This document shows positions 54,678-63,581 of a stretch of 64,000 nucleotides of DNA, piece by piece; within the stretch, counting starts at the first letter, position 1, and each line of letters opens with the position of its first letter. The stretch covers positions 186,001 through 250,000 of the forward strand of contig CAJJBQ010000001.1 of assembly GCA_905182405.1 (NCBI GenBank), given 5' to 3'. The DNA comes from Akkermansiaceae bacterium. GTDB lineage: Bacteria > Verrucomicrobiota > Verrucomicrobiia > Verrucomicrobiales > Akkermansiaceae. The position numbers and the translations under genes were made by a program. A model generated the notes under the pieces. That model had not been told where the DNA came from and did not search any database. It saw nothing but the letters and a program-made list of their open reading frames with translations.

Positions 54678-57600
54678 GTGACTGCAGCTAGTTTCATTTG
54701 GAAAGGGGTTCGGCATTATCGTGCAGCTTATCTTGGGGTGCTCGCGGGGGCGGCGGTGGGAGCAATGGTTCTTTTGGGGGCGCTCATGGCAGGGGACTCA
54801 GTGAAAGGAAGTCTGCGCGAGGCGGCGGAACTACGGACGGGGAAAGTAGCGACGATTTTTTCGGGCGGAGAACGCTTTTTTAGTGATTCACTTTCCGAAC
54901 GAGCCGGAGGAGCGGCGATTCTTTATCTCAAGGGGCAGGTGAATGTGGGCGCTCGTGCCGAGGGGCAGGTGCAGGTGATGGGGGTGGAAGGGGATTTCTG
55001 GGAGTTCGCTCCGGAGCTGACGAAGGGGATGTCGGGGACTGATGAGGACGCGGTGGCGGTGAGTGAGCGGCTGGCGAAGGCGCTTGATTTGGAAGTGGGA
55101 TCGCAGGTGGTGGTGCGGCTGCAGAAGCCGGGGCTTCTCTCGCGCGATGCACCGTTATCGGGTGAGGGAGAGACGGTGACGGCAATTCGAGGGAAAGTGG
55201 TCTGGGTGGTGCGTGATGAGCAGTTTGGGCGCTTTAGTTTGGAGGGAACGCAGGTGGCTCCGTCGTCGATTTTTCTTCCGCGGGACCGTTTGCAGAAGGC
55301 GCTCGATCTTCCGGAGAAGGCGAATCTCTTATTGCTGAATGAAGAGAGGGATTTTGAGGCCGATGAGATGACGCTGGCCGATTACGGAATGAGCGTGGAG
55401 GAGGTTCCGGGTGGGGTGACGGTGCGGTCGTCGCGGATTTTCATTGGGCCTCAAATTGTAGAAGCGATTGCGGCGGAATTGCCGGTTGAGCGGGTTGTGA
55501 CTTATCTTGTAAACACGCTGGCGACCGAGGTGGGAGAGACGCCTTACTCGATGGTGACGGCGGTGAGTGCCGGTGCGGCGGACTTTCTTCCGAAGGATTT
55601 GAATGAGGATGAGATTGTCATTAACGAGTGGCTTTCGGAGGACTTGGGTGCCGTTGTGGGTGATGAGGTTTCGCTTGATTATTTTACGGTGGAGGCGGGG
55701 AGCAAGTTGGAGGAAAAACGGAAGAGTTTCACGGTGCGCGCGGTCATTCCGATGACCGGTGCGGCGGTGGATCGACGGTGGATGCCAGATTTTCCCGGAG
55801 TGGCGGATGTGGACAGCGCGCGTGATTGGTCGCCGGGGTTGCCGCTCGATCTCAAACGGATTCGCGATAAAGACGATACTTACTGGGAGAAATATAAAGG
55901 GACGCCGAAGGCCTTTGTGAGTTACGCTGCGGGCGAGGCGATGTGGAAGAATCGCTGGGGCGCGGTCACCGGATTGCGGGTGATGGGTGGGAAGAAAGAG
56001 GAGATCGAAGCGGCGGTCTTGAGCGTGCTCTCTCCGAACATTGCCGGGATGCGCGTGTTGGACTTTAAAGCGCAGGCGGAGAGTGCGGCGAAGTCGCCGG
56101 TGGATTTTGGGATGCTCTTTATCAGCATGAGTTTTTTCCTGATCGTGGCCTCGATCGCGTTGGTGGTGATGCTCTTTAACTTCAATGTGCAGCAGCGCAC
56201 GAGCGAGAGCGGGCTGATCGCGGCGCTTGGGATTCCAGCGAAGAGGGTTAGGAACTGGCGGATGGGTGAGGCTTTTTTCGTGATTCTCTTTGGAAACATT
56301 TTGGGCGCAATCCTTGCGGTGGGGTTCTGTCTTGTTGTTTTGAAAGTGATCGGTTCGATTTGGGGCGGAGCGGGCAGTAGCTTTTCGTTTCACTTGGGAG
56401 TGGGGACCTTCTTCACGGGCTTCCTGACCTTCCTGGCGCTGTCGCTTTTGTCGATCTGGTTAACGCTTTGGCGTCAATCGAAGCGCAGTGCGAGTGTGCG
56501 GCTTGCGAGTGGGGCTGAGGAAGAAGCGGGGCATCGGAGTCGCTGGACTTGGGTCTTTTTTGGATTGGGAGTTTTGATGATTCTTGGAGCGATCGGACTC
56601 GGCTTCACGGTGGGGCCGCAGGGAGCATTCTTCCTTGGGGGATTTGGATTACTTTTGCTCGGACTCGGAATTTTCCGTCTCGCGATGGCACGGACGACAT
56701 CGCTTGCGGAGCTGAGCGGGAATGCTTTGGCCAAGGTGAACTTGAGTCGACGATCTTCCCGGAGTGTCACGGTGGTGGGCATTTTGGCGGCGGGAGTTTT
56801 TCTGGTGCTTTCGGTGACCGCGTTTCGGAAAAACGATGGGGGCGATTGGCAGCAACCCAGCAGTGGGGCAGGAGGCTTTGCTTGGTGGGTGGAAACGACC
56901 AACCCGGTGAATCGGCCTGCTGATGCCGAAGGCGAAGTGGCTTGGTTCGGCTTGCCTGCTGATGAGGTGGTTCCTTTTAGAGTGGGTGCTGGTGACAGCG
57001 TGGACTGTTTTAATCTCAATTCGACGAATCGGCCTCGCCTTTTGGGTGTCGATCCAGCGCGCCTGGAGGGACATTTTAAAACAGACGCTGCATGGAGTGA
57101 GCTCGATGGTGAGGGGGAGGAAGTGGCGGCTTTTGTCGATGAGACCACGATGATGTGGGTTCTCAAGATGAAGGTTGGGGACACGCTGAGCTACGACGAC
57201 GAGTTTGGGCAGCCCTTCACGGTGAAGCTTGCGGGGGTGGTGAAGGATTCTATTTTTCAGGGAAGCATCATCATTCGGGAGGACGATCTTTTAGAAAAAT
57301 TTCCGTCGGCTGGAGGCTATTCACTTTTCCTAGTGGAAGATGAGGGTGTTAAGGAGGCGCTACAAACGGTGACGTCGGATCTCGGAGGCCAAGTCATCGC
57401 GACTCAGGATCGCTTGGCGGCGTTTCACGAAGTTGAGAATACTTATATAGCGATCTTCCACGTCCTCGGGGGACTGGGAATGATCTTGGGCAGTGTGGGC
57501 GTGGGCGTAGTGACGGCTCGGAATCTGGTGGAGCGGCGAAGCGAGTTTGAAATCTTGCGTGTGCTTGGTATTTCGGAAGCGGGGCGAAAAGCAATCGTGA

Positions 57601-57818
57601 TGAAGGAAGTAGCGACGCTCATTCGATGGGGGCTCGGGATTGGTGCGGTGTCATCGGCTCTTGCGGTGCTTCCGCTGTTGGGAGATAAAGTAAGCATACT
57701 TGATCTCGGGTGGATGCTTGGGCTCCTAGTTCTTATGGGTGGGGTAGCTTGGGCCACTGCGGTGCTTGCGCGGGAAAATTCGAAGGTTCTACAATCAAAT
57801 CATGAGCTTCCTAGCTGA
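54678..57818 (+). CDS. Large FtsX-type ABC transporter permease
   Basis: Starting from GTG 54678 the protein has about 1046 residues. An N-terminal helix (YRAAYLGVLAGAAVGAMVLL, then GALMAGDSVKGSLREAAELR) precedes an extracytoplasmic domain (about 60-470), then three helices with the FtsX pattern (SMSFFLIVASIALVVMLFNF, RTSESGLIAALGIPAKRVRN), two more helices and a second periplasmic part. A last FtsX block has FHVLGGLGMILGSVGVGVVT, RRSEFEILRVLGISEAGRK. Such MacB/LolE-like permeases need an ATPase, which is not encoded here. The open frame reaches back to 54507 but crosses a REP-like palindrome. The end overlaps the YjbR-like gene. Confidence 0.86.
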   Translation: MTAASFIWKGVRHYRAAYLGVLAGAAVGAMVLLGALMAGDSVKGSLREAAELRTGKVATIFSGGERFFSDSLSERAGGAAILYLKGQVNVGARAEGQVQVMGVEGDFWEFAPELTKGMSGTDEDAVAVSERLAKALDLEVGSQVVVRLQKPGLLSRDAPLSGEGETVTAIRGKVVWVVRDEQFGRFSLEGTQVAPSSIFLPRDRLQKALDLPEKANLLLLNEERDFEADEMTLADYGMSVEEVPGGVTVRSSRIFIGPQIVEAIAAELPVERVVTYLVNTLATEVGETPYSMVTAVSAGAADFLPKDLNEDEIVINEWLSEDLGAVVGDEVSLDYFTVEAGSKLEEKRKSFTVRAVIPMTGAAVDRRWMPDFPGVADVDSARDWSPGLPLDLKRIRDKDDTYWEKYKGTPKAFVSYAAGEAMWKNRWGAVTGLRVMGGKKEEIEAAVLSVLSPNIAGMRVLDFKAQAESAAKSPVDFGMLFISMSFFLIVASIALVVMLFNFNVQQRTSESGLIAALGIPAKRVRNWRMGEAFFVILFGNILGAILAVGFCLVVLKVIGSIWGGAGSSFSFHLGVGTFFTGFLTFLALSLLSIWLTLWRQSKRSASVRLASGAEEEAGHRSRWTWVFFGLGVLMILGAIGLGFTVGPQGAFFLGGFGLLLLGLGIFRLAMARTTSLAELSGNALAKVNLSRRSSRSVTVVGILAAGVFLVLSVTAFRKNDGGDWQQPSSGAGGFAWWVETTNPVNRPADAEGEVAWFGLPADEVVPFRVGAGDSVDCFNLNSTNRPRLLGVDPARLEGHFKTDAAWSELDGEGEEVAAFVDETTMMWVLKMKVGDTLSYDDEFGQPFTVKLAGVVKDSIFQGSIIIREDDLLEKFPSAGGYSLFLVEDEGVKEALQTVTSDLGGQVIATQDRLAAFHEVENTYIAIFHVLGGLGMILGSVGVGVVTARNLVERRSEFEILRVLGISEAGRKAIVMKEVATLIRWGLGIGAVSSALAVLPLLGDKVSILDLGWMLGLLVLMGGVAWATAVLARENSKVLQSNHELPS

Positions 57819-58011
57819 CTATGCGCAAGCTTCCCCTCTTTCGAATGTGGTCGTGACGGAAGAGACGCCGTTTGGCCCGGATGTCCTGGTTTACAAGGTG
57901 GCGGGAAAGATGTTTGTGGCACTGGTTTCGGAATTGATCGAGCGCTCTTACGAATTGGTGATAAAGGGGATGACGAAGGCGCAAAGCGAACTCTTAAAAG
58001 ATGCAAGCTGA
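57802..58011 (+). CDS. MmcQ/YjbR-like protein with apparent internal deletion
   Basis: The ATG at 57802 lies inside the end of the permease gene (17-base overlap). The 69-residue product begins like YjbR proteins (EETPFGPDVLVYKVAGKMF up to about residue 41) and then jumps to their C-terminal helix (LIERSYELVIKGMTKAQSEL). The usual middle, with the LKCDPE and PGYHMNKKHW blocks that make most of the approximately 115-residue fold, is missing. The reading frame is preserved. It may be a non-functional product kept for coupling. The rhomboid gene overlaps its end by 11 bases. Confidence 0.62.
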   Translation: MSFLADYAQASPLSNVVVTEETPFGPDVLVYKVAGKMFVALVSELIERSYELVIKGMTKAQSELLKDAS

Positions 58012-58630
58012 ACTAAAAAAACGACTCCCGGTGGTTCTACTGATGGTGGTGGTGATTATCGCAACTTTTTACGATTGGATCGTGGGGTTGGACGGGTGGA
58101 TGGCGGTTCCGCTGGAGATTACGCAAGCCTGGAAGCAATCGCTGGAGGGGAACTTTTCCAGTGAGGTGGTAGCAGAATTGGCTTCGGTGATGGGGGCGAA
58201 TTTACTGCACGCCGGTGGTAATCACCTCATGGGAAACATGCTGATGTTTTGGATCTTTGGGGCGGTTGTTTTGGAGATTGTCGGTTGGCGTTGGTTGTTT
58301 GCGATCTTTGTGTTGACGGGGATCGGGGCGGTCGTGGGCCATACGTTACTCGATCCTTATTCGCCTATCCCGATGCTGGGAGCGAGTGGGATCGTGATGG
58401 GCTTTCAGGGGGCTTATCTTGGGTTCTCGGTGCAGCGACCACGTGGGGAAACGCAGGTTTGGCCGATTGCTCATCCAGTGAGCCCCAGTCAATTGGCGGG
58501 CTTGGCAATTTTTGGGGTGATGCTCGATTTTATGGGCGTGACTGGTCTTGGCGGTTCTAATACTGCCTATGGCGCGCATATCGGGGGTTTTGTGACCGGA
58601 ATGGTGGTGAGTTATTTGAGGCGGGGTTGA
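58001..58630 (+). CDS. Rhomboid family intramembrane serine protease
   Basis: The 209-residue membrane protein has six hydrophobic segments. The rhomboid marks are HAGGNHLMGNMLMFWIFGAV (the conserved H-x-x-x-N helix), the catalytic serine in PMLGASGIVMGFQGAYLGF and the catalytic histidine in GAHIGGFVTGMVVSYLRRG. Rhomboids cleave membrane-spanning helices; substrates are unknown. The start overlaps the preceding YjbR-like gene by 11 bases, so permease, YjbR-like and rhomboid genes form an overlapping operon. The length and topology are normal for a bacterial rhomboid without extra domains. Confidence 0.92.
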   Translation: MQAELKKRLPVVLLMVVVIIATFYDWIVGLDGWMAVPLEITQAWKQSLEGNFSSEVVAELASVMGANLLHAGGNHLMGNMLMFWIFGAVVLEIVGWRWLFAIFVLTGIGAVVGHTLLDPYSPIPMLGASGIVMGFQGAYLGFSVQRPRGETQVWPIAHPVSPSQLAGLAIFGVMLDFMGVTGLGGSNTAYGAHIGGFVTGMVVSYLRRG

Positions 58631-58636
58631 TGTTGA

Positions 58637-59737
58637 GTGATAGGGTTTCTTGCTAAGGGGTCGTGTTTGTTTCAAATTTTGAGGGTGAATTTTTCCTTAC
58701 TCGCGCTCCTTTTTGTTGCTCCTCTTTTTGGTGATTTGCAGGAGACTTTGGATGCTCAGGTGGAAAAGAACGGGACCCCGGGGATGGCGGTGATTGTTTT
58801 CGATCAGGACAAGATCATTAGCGAACTGCACTCCGGGGTTCGCGAGGCGGGAAAGAGGGCTCTTCTTGAAAAGGGAGATCTCTGGCACATTGGTTCGGAT
58901 GGCAAGGCGATGACGGCTACGTTGATGGCGCGTCTGGTGGAAAAGGGATTGGCAAAATGGGACAGCCCTCTTAGTGAAATTTTTCCGAAGGAGAGTAAAA
59001 ATTTTCATCTTGATGCGAGCGCGATCACAATCGAGCAGCTCTTGAGTCACACGGCGGGGTTGCCTGCGAATGTGGATCGTGACCTTTTCAACGAAGGACG
59101 AAAACTTGGGGCAAAGCGGATTGAGAAGCAGCGCCTTGAGGTGGTAAAAGTGATGCTTAAGGACGCGCCTGCCAGCGAGCCCGGGAGCAAGTATCTTTAT
59201 TCAAATACGGGGTATGTCATTGCTGGGGCGGTGATTGAGAAGCTGCTCGATACTTCGTATGAAAAAGCGATCGTGAGGGAAGTTTTCGGGCCTTTGGGGA
59301 TGAAGAGTGTGGGATTTGGCGCACCTGAGGGGGAGGCGCCTCGGGGTCATGTCGTCAGAGGGGGAAAGCGGAGCGCCACTCCGACCGGCTATGAGGGAGA
59401 CAATCCTGCGATTTATGCGCCTGCGGGAGGGATGCATTTTAGCTTGGAAGACTGGGCTAAGTTTGGGCAAGCCCATTTAAAGGGAGAGGGGATTTTAAAG
59501 CCGGAGACTTTTGCGAAGCTTCACATGGTGGTCCTCAATAATTACAGCTTGGGCTGGCTCGTTCGTGAGAGGGACGGCAAGGCAGTCCGACTGGGCCACG
59601 ATGGAACCAACACGATGTGGCGCGCGCGCATCACGCTGGATCTTGAAATGGGTAGAGGCGTTTGCGTGGTAGCGAACGACAATGATGATGCGACGGTGAA
59701 GGGTATCGGAGCTGTTGAGAAAGAGGGTCTCAAGTAA
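58637..59737 (+). CDS. Beta-lactamase-fold serine hydrolase (class C-like)
   Basis: The 366-residue exported protein has the three active-site motifs of class-C beta-lactamase/D-alanyl-D-alanine carboxypeptidase-like hydrolases: SxxK in WHIGSDGKAMTATLMARLV, YxN in KYLYSNTGYVIAGAVIEKLL and HxG in RLGHDGTNTMWRARI, plus EQLLSHTAGLPANVDRDLF. Its role may be peptidoglycan or ester hydrolysis; resistance cannot be assumed. The GTG at 58637 is 6 bases after the rhomboid stop. A GTG at 58685 would give a tighter signal peptide (NFSLLALLFVAPLFG) and is an alternative start. Confidence 0.9.
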   Translation: MIGFLAKGSCLFQILRVNFSLLALLFVAPLFGDLQETLDAQVEKNGTPGMAVIVFDQDKIISELHSGVREAGKRALLEKGDLWHIGSDGKAMTATLMARLVEKGLAKWDSPLSEIFPKESKNFHLDASAITIEQLLSHTAGLPANVDRDLFNEGRKLGAKRIEKQRLEVVKVMLKDAPASEPGSKYLYSNTGYVIAGAVIEKLLDTSYEKAIVREVFGPLGMKSVGFGAPEGEAPRGHVVRGGKRSATPTGYEGDNPAIYAPAGGMHFSLEDWAKFGQAHLKGEGILKPETFAKLHMVVLNNYSLGWLVRERDGKAVRLGHDGTNTMWRARITLDLEMGRGVCVVANDNDDATVKGIGAVEKEGLK

Positions 59738-59966
59738 TGAGAAAGAGCGCGTGATTTTATAGCGAGATTGGAAGAATCGGTGTTCCTGTTCTGTGGTACG
59801 AAGATGACTTATACCACTCCGTATTTCAAAAGAGAGGAATGATGTTTTTAAATAGTTAGGAAATAGCGATGCGCGTTAGAATCAAGAGCCGGGCGCTTTC
59901 TCGAAATGGCAGCGTTGATCCTCAGTTGTGGTGCACCCTAGGGTATTTCACCCGCCCCGCGCCTTC

Positions 59967-60033
59967 GTCCCACCTTGCCCTTTCAAGAAATCACTTCGAC
60001 ATTCGTCTCTTTTGAAACACTAATTGGTATTAT
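59967..60033 (+). repeat. 67-bp dispersed repeat, copy B
   Basis: It is identical to 21413-21479 except for 4 substitutions. It directly abuts the 5' edge of the lepB remnant. The 229 bases before it (59738-59966) contain no gene I can support; a short frame from ATG 59869 (MRVRIKSRALSRNGSVDPQL) reads into the repeat and is not recognised. Confidence 0.85.
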
Positions 60034-60272
60034 CTCAAAAAGAAGTGGCAGAACTGGTGTGGAACTTATCTCTTCGTCACTTGCGTGGTGCTCCCAGCGA
60101 GGGCGAGTATTTTATGATGGGAGACAACCGCGATAATCCGAAGGATTCGCGCATCTTCGAGACGGTCTCTTGGGAGTGCATCGAGGGGGAAGCGATGCAC
60201 GTGTTGATGCCTTTTGATAAGGCTGATTTGTATCAGCCGCGTTGGGGGCGCTTCTTCACTGGCCTGAAATAA
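60034..60272 (+). pseudogene. lepB: lepB remnant (signal peptidase I, C-terminal end)
   Basis: After the 67-bp repeat the frame reads SQKEVAELVWNLSLRHLRGA, then PSEGEYFMMGDNRDNPKDSR and a tail ending ALYQPRWGRFF-like (DLYQPRWGRFFTGLK) before TAA. GEYFMMGDNRDNSxDSR is box E of type I signal peptidases (usually GDNRxNSxDSR). The membrane helix, catalytic serine (box B) and lysine (box D) are absent, so no active enzyme can be made. The break coincides with the repeat. Confidence 0.72.
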
Positions 60273-60294
60273 AAATCGAGCTATAATTGCTCCC

Positions 60295-60798
60295 ATGAAA
60301 GCGTTTCTTTTTTTTCTTCTCGCGGCTAGTAGACTCTTCTCCGGTGAAACGATCACGGCAGGAAATTTCATTTTTTCTCCGCCGAAGCCGTGGGTGGTGC
60401 AGGACACGCCGAGCCACATGCTGAAGGGCGCGTCCACCTATGGAGAGAAGGGGCCGATGGTCAAATTTTACCATTTTGGGACCGGACAGGGCGGCGGGGT
60501 CGAAGCGAACCTTATCCGCTGGAAAAAGCAGTTTGAGGGCGAGGTGAAGGTCACCCCAGAGAAGCTCACTTATGATAAACAAGAGGTCACGATTGTCATG
60601 ATGGAGGGCACCTTTCTAGATGGTGGAATCATGGAGCGTAAGACGCCGAAGGAAGGTTATCTTCTCCTTGGCGCAATCATTCCTCATGCAAGTGGCGATG
60701 TTTTCCTAAAGGTGACAGGCCCCAAGGCGGATCTGTCGAAGGCGAAGGGAGACTTCAAAAAGCTGGTGGCCAGTGCTTTCACGAAAGAGGCGAAGTAG
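60295..60798 (+). CDS. Exported protein of unknown function
   Basis: The 167-residue protein has a signal peptide (MKAFLFFLLAASRLFSGETI). The mature part is beta-rich: ITAGNFIFSPPKPWVVQDTP, MVKFYHFGTGQGGGVEANLI, RWKKQFEGEV, VTIVMMEGTFLDGG and GYLLLGAIIPHASGDVFLKV, ending in a helix with FKKLVASAFTKEA. The pattern resembles small exported proteins of this phylum that have no named family or known role. It starts 22 bases after the lepB remnant and is convergent with the kinase gene. Confidence 0.75.
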   Translation: MKAFLFFLLAASRLFSGETITAGNFIFSPPKPWVVQDTPSHMLKGASTYGEKGPMVKFYHFGTGQGGGVEANLIRWKKQFEGEVKVTPEKLTYDKQEVTIVMMEGTFLDGGIMERKTPKEGYLLLGAIIPHASGDVFLKVTGPKADLSKAKGDFKKLVASAFTKEAK

Positions 60799-60813
60799 CT
60801 TACCAAGGGGAAC

Positions 60814-63486
60814 TTAGTCGCTGACGCCAAGGTAGGCGCGGAAGGGAGCGGATCCCTGACCGACGTCTTGAATCTCTTTTTCGATGGCTGCGATTTTCAC
60901 TTTGAGATTGGATTTTTCGAAGCGGTTCTGTTCGGCGAGGAGTTTGGCGAGGTAGTTGTTTCGGAGGTTCAGGATGTCGGCCTGAAGCTTGTTGTCGAAG
61001 CGGCCCTGACGTGCGACGGCATCCTGAATGGTTTCAATGACGGGACCGGGGAGGGCGCTGCCCTTGATTTCATTGGAAACGCTGCCGTCGTCTGGGAGGT
61101 TATTTTTGAAGGTTGCGATATTGGGGCTGTGGGTCCTGATCACGGGTTTCTTTTGACCGCGCATCCAGGAATCGATGGACCATATCATGTTTTTTTGATT
61201 GTCTTTGAGACGAGTAAGGTGGGTGGCGGCCATGCCGCGGAGGAGCTTGGCGGCCATGATCTTGGTCTTGATCAGGGCTCCATTGCCATCTTTCGCGGCT
61301 TCAGGTTCCACGTTCTTGGCGTCATTGCTCCATTCGATAAAGAAGGCGTTGACGCGCAGGTATTCATCGGGGTGTGCATCATCCCAGCCCGAATCTTCTC
61401 CGGCGGAGGTGAAGCGGAGGGCGGAATCATTTTTTCCGCCATCGGGGGAACTTTCCCGCCAGCTTGGCTTGTCCCATTTTTCTCCGGTGATCCAGGTCCA
61501 GTTTCCTTCGACGAGGCGTCCGCCGAGCCAGGCGGATTGATTAAGGGTGAGGAAGTTCGAGAGAGTTTCGCTGAGGTAATCTTTCTCTACGCTGTTACTG
61601 GGGACTGCTAGATGTCCGCCGGCGGAGGTGGCGATGAGATCGGCTTCATCCCAGGGGAGGGCGCGCTGGACGAGGAGGTAATTACGACCGTCGTATGCGA
61701 GCGTTCCTGGAGGCCAGGCCGGGCTGGGTGCGCCCAATGTTCCTTTTAAACGATTCAGCTGGGCGTCGAGTGCTCCTTCATTGGTGCCATCATTTTCCCA
61801 TTGAATAAAGAAGGGGAGGTTCTCGCCGTTCGGGCGGGCGCTGATGATGCCGGTGTTGGTCATCGCGGCGCAGGTGCCAAGGCTGGTGGAAGGTTTTTTG
61901 TGGTTCCACTCGGCACCGGTGACCCAGCCCCAGTCTGTGAAGCCCAAGGCTCCTCCGCCTAGCCAGATGCGGCGGACGTCGCCTTGTTTTTCCGCGATCC
62001 AAGAGAGGTCTGAAGTGAGAGCGGGGGTTGCGAGGTGGCCGCCGTGTGATTCTGCGAACTCGGAGGCTGCAGACCAGGACATGGGAGTCTCGACGAAGAA
62101 GAGGCTGATGTCTCCGCGCTCAATAGTTCCTTCCGGGAAAACGTCGCGAACTCCTCCGACGAGGGAGCCTTTGTATTTATCAAGTTGTTCGAGAGGAGTG
62201 AGTTTGGGCTCCTTGGCGATGGTTTCTTCCACCATGATGGCGTCCTCCTTGCGCTTTTTCTTGGCTGTTACTGTGGCAATTTTCTTCTCCTCAGCGGCGC
62301 GAAGAATATTTTCGCGGGCGACTTTTTTTTCTCGTTCGATGTTCTCTTCTTCGATGCGTTCTTTTTCATCGATGGCAGCCCGATCTTTCTCCCTCTCCTT
62401 ATATATTCCCCATGCAAAAATGAGGGCAGGGACGAGGAGGGCGATGATCATCAAGTTCCGAACGAGTGGCCAGTTGGTGCTGGGTGCTAGCGCGATGACT
62501 GCGGGAGGAGTTTCCTGAAAAGCGGCATCGGAAGTCGGTCTATCGCTGGGCTCGAGCTTGCGAAGTCTGGGACGGTTGGGAGAGTCGGAAGCCTTGGTTT
62601 TTTCCAAGGGCGCAGCAGTGGCGGCAGTCCGCTTGAGCAGTGAGGGTTTGGTGGCAGGGGGAGCTGCTGTGATGATTTTGCGTGCGCTTCTGTTAGGAAT
62701 GGCGCGGAGGTCTTTTAGCATTTCCTCACAGGTCTGGTAGCGTTCTGCGGGATCCTCGCGCGTTGCCTTTCTGACAATTCGGTCCAAGCGGGTATCGCAT
62801 CCTCCGATCCGTGAGGGAACCCTGGGATCGTCTTTAGGCATCTTACCGGTGAGAAGTAAGTGGAGAATGACGCCGACAGCAAAGATGTCTGAAGGGATCC
62901 CGACGTTCGCTGCGTCTTGCAGGATTTCGGGAGCGGCGTAGTCGGGGGTGCCGTAGATGAGACCGGAGTCGTTGTCATCATCGGTTCCACTGGCGAGCCC
63001 GAAGTCACCAATCTTGGCATGGGCATGGGAATCGAGAAGAATATTGGCGAGCTTGATATCCCGGTGGATGATGCCGTGGCCATGGGCGTGTCCCAGACCT
63101 GCGCAAATCTCGGAGGTGAGCCGAATTGCCTCGCTTTGCTCGATCGCCTTTTTGTAGCAGGAATAATAGAGTGACTTGCCGGGAACGAACTCCATCACGA
63201 TGTAAGGCAGGCCATCGGTTTCACCAAAATCGTAAATCGAGATCAGATTTGGGTGGTTCAATTTCGCCATTGCCTTGGCTTCGGTGGCGAACTGAGCGCG
63301 GAACGCATCACCGCCGAACTCGGCAGGCAGGAGCTTGATCGCAACATCTCGGTCTAGTGAGGTCTGATTGGCGTGATAAACGGCTCCCATGCCGCCTACC
63401 GCGATGAGGCTAGAAACGTCATAGTTGTCTAAATGCGCCGAAAGTTCATCGGGTTCGGGGGCGTCGAAAGAAATGGCGTCGCTCAT
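60814..63486 (-). CDS. Ser/Thr protein kinase with extracytoplasmic C-type-lectin-like domains
   Basis: The 890-residue protein has an N-terminal Hanks-type kinase domain (about residues 20-275): glycine loop AVGGMGAVYHANQ, lysine in DVAIKLLPAEF, catalytic loop GIIHRDIKLANILLDSHAHA, KIGDFGLASGTDDD and YGTPDYAAPEILQDA. A basic linker precedes one membrane helix (about 345-362, MIIALLVPALIFAWGIY), then a charged coiled coil. Outside lie two C-type-lectin-like segments (about 465-560 with ASEFAESHGGHLATPALTSD and IWLGGGALGFTDWGWVTGAE; about 610-715 with AWLGGRLVEGNWTWITGEKW) and a helical tail. It likely senses an extracellular ligand. Confidence 0.93.
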   Translation of the reverse strand: MSDAISFDAPEPDELSAHLDNYDVSSLIAVGGMGAVYHANQTSLDRDVAIKLLPAEFGGDAFRAQFATEAKAMAKLNHPNLISIYDFGETDGLPYIVMEFVPGKSLYYSCYKKAIEQSEAIRLTSEICAGLGHAHGHGIIHRDIKLANILLDSHAHAKIGDFGLASGTDDDNDSGLIYGTPDYAAPEILQDAANVGIPSDIFAVGVILHLLLTGKMPKDDPRVPSRIGGCDTRLDRIVRKATREDPAERYQTCEEMLKDLRAIPNRSARKIITAAPPATKPSLLKRTAATAAPLEKTKASDSPNRPRLRKLEPSDRPTSDAAFQETPPAVIALAPSTNWPLVRNLMIIALLVPALIFAWGIYKEREKDRAAIDEKERIEEENIEREKKVARENILRAAEEKKIATVTAKKKRKEDAIMVEETIAKEPKLTPLEQLDKYKGSLVGGVRDVFPEGTIERGDISLFFVETPMSWSAASEFAESHGGHLATPALTSDLSWIAEKQGDVRRIWLGGGALGFTDWGWVTGAEWNHKKPSTSLGTCAAMTNTGIISARPNGENLPFFIQWENDGTNEGALDAQLNRLKGTLGAPSPAWPPGTLAYDGRNYLLVQRALPWDEADLIATSAGGHLAVPSNSVEKDYLSETLSNFLTLNQSAWLGGRLVEGNWTWITGEKWDKPSWRESSPDGGKNDSALRFTSAGEDSGWDDAHPDEYLRVNAFFIEWSNDAKNVEPEAAKDGNGALIKTKIMAAKLLRGMAATHLTRLKDNQKNMIWSIDSWMRGQKKPVIRTHSPNIATFKNNLPDDGSVSNEIKGSALPGPVIETIQDAVARQGRFDNKLQADILNLRNNYLAKLLAEQNRFEKSNLKVKIAAIEKEIQDVGQGSAPFRAYLGVSD

Positions 63487-63581
63487 GGATCGAAATCAAT
63501 GGTGTGTGAATAGAGTGGCGAATGGAAGGGGAGCGAAGCAATCCTTGAATTTTGTTTCGGGAGAGTACTGGATCATTTTCG

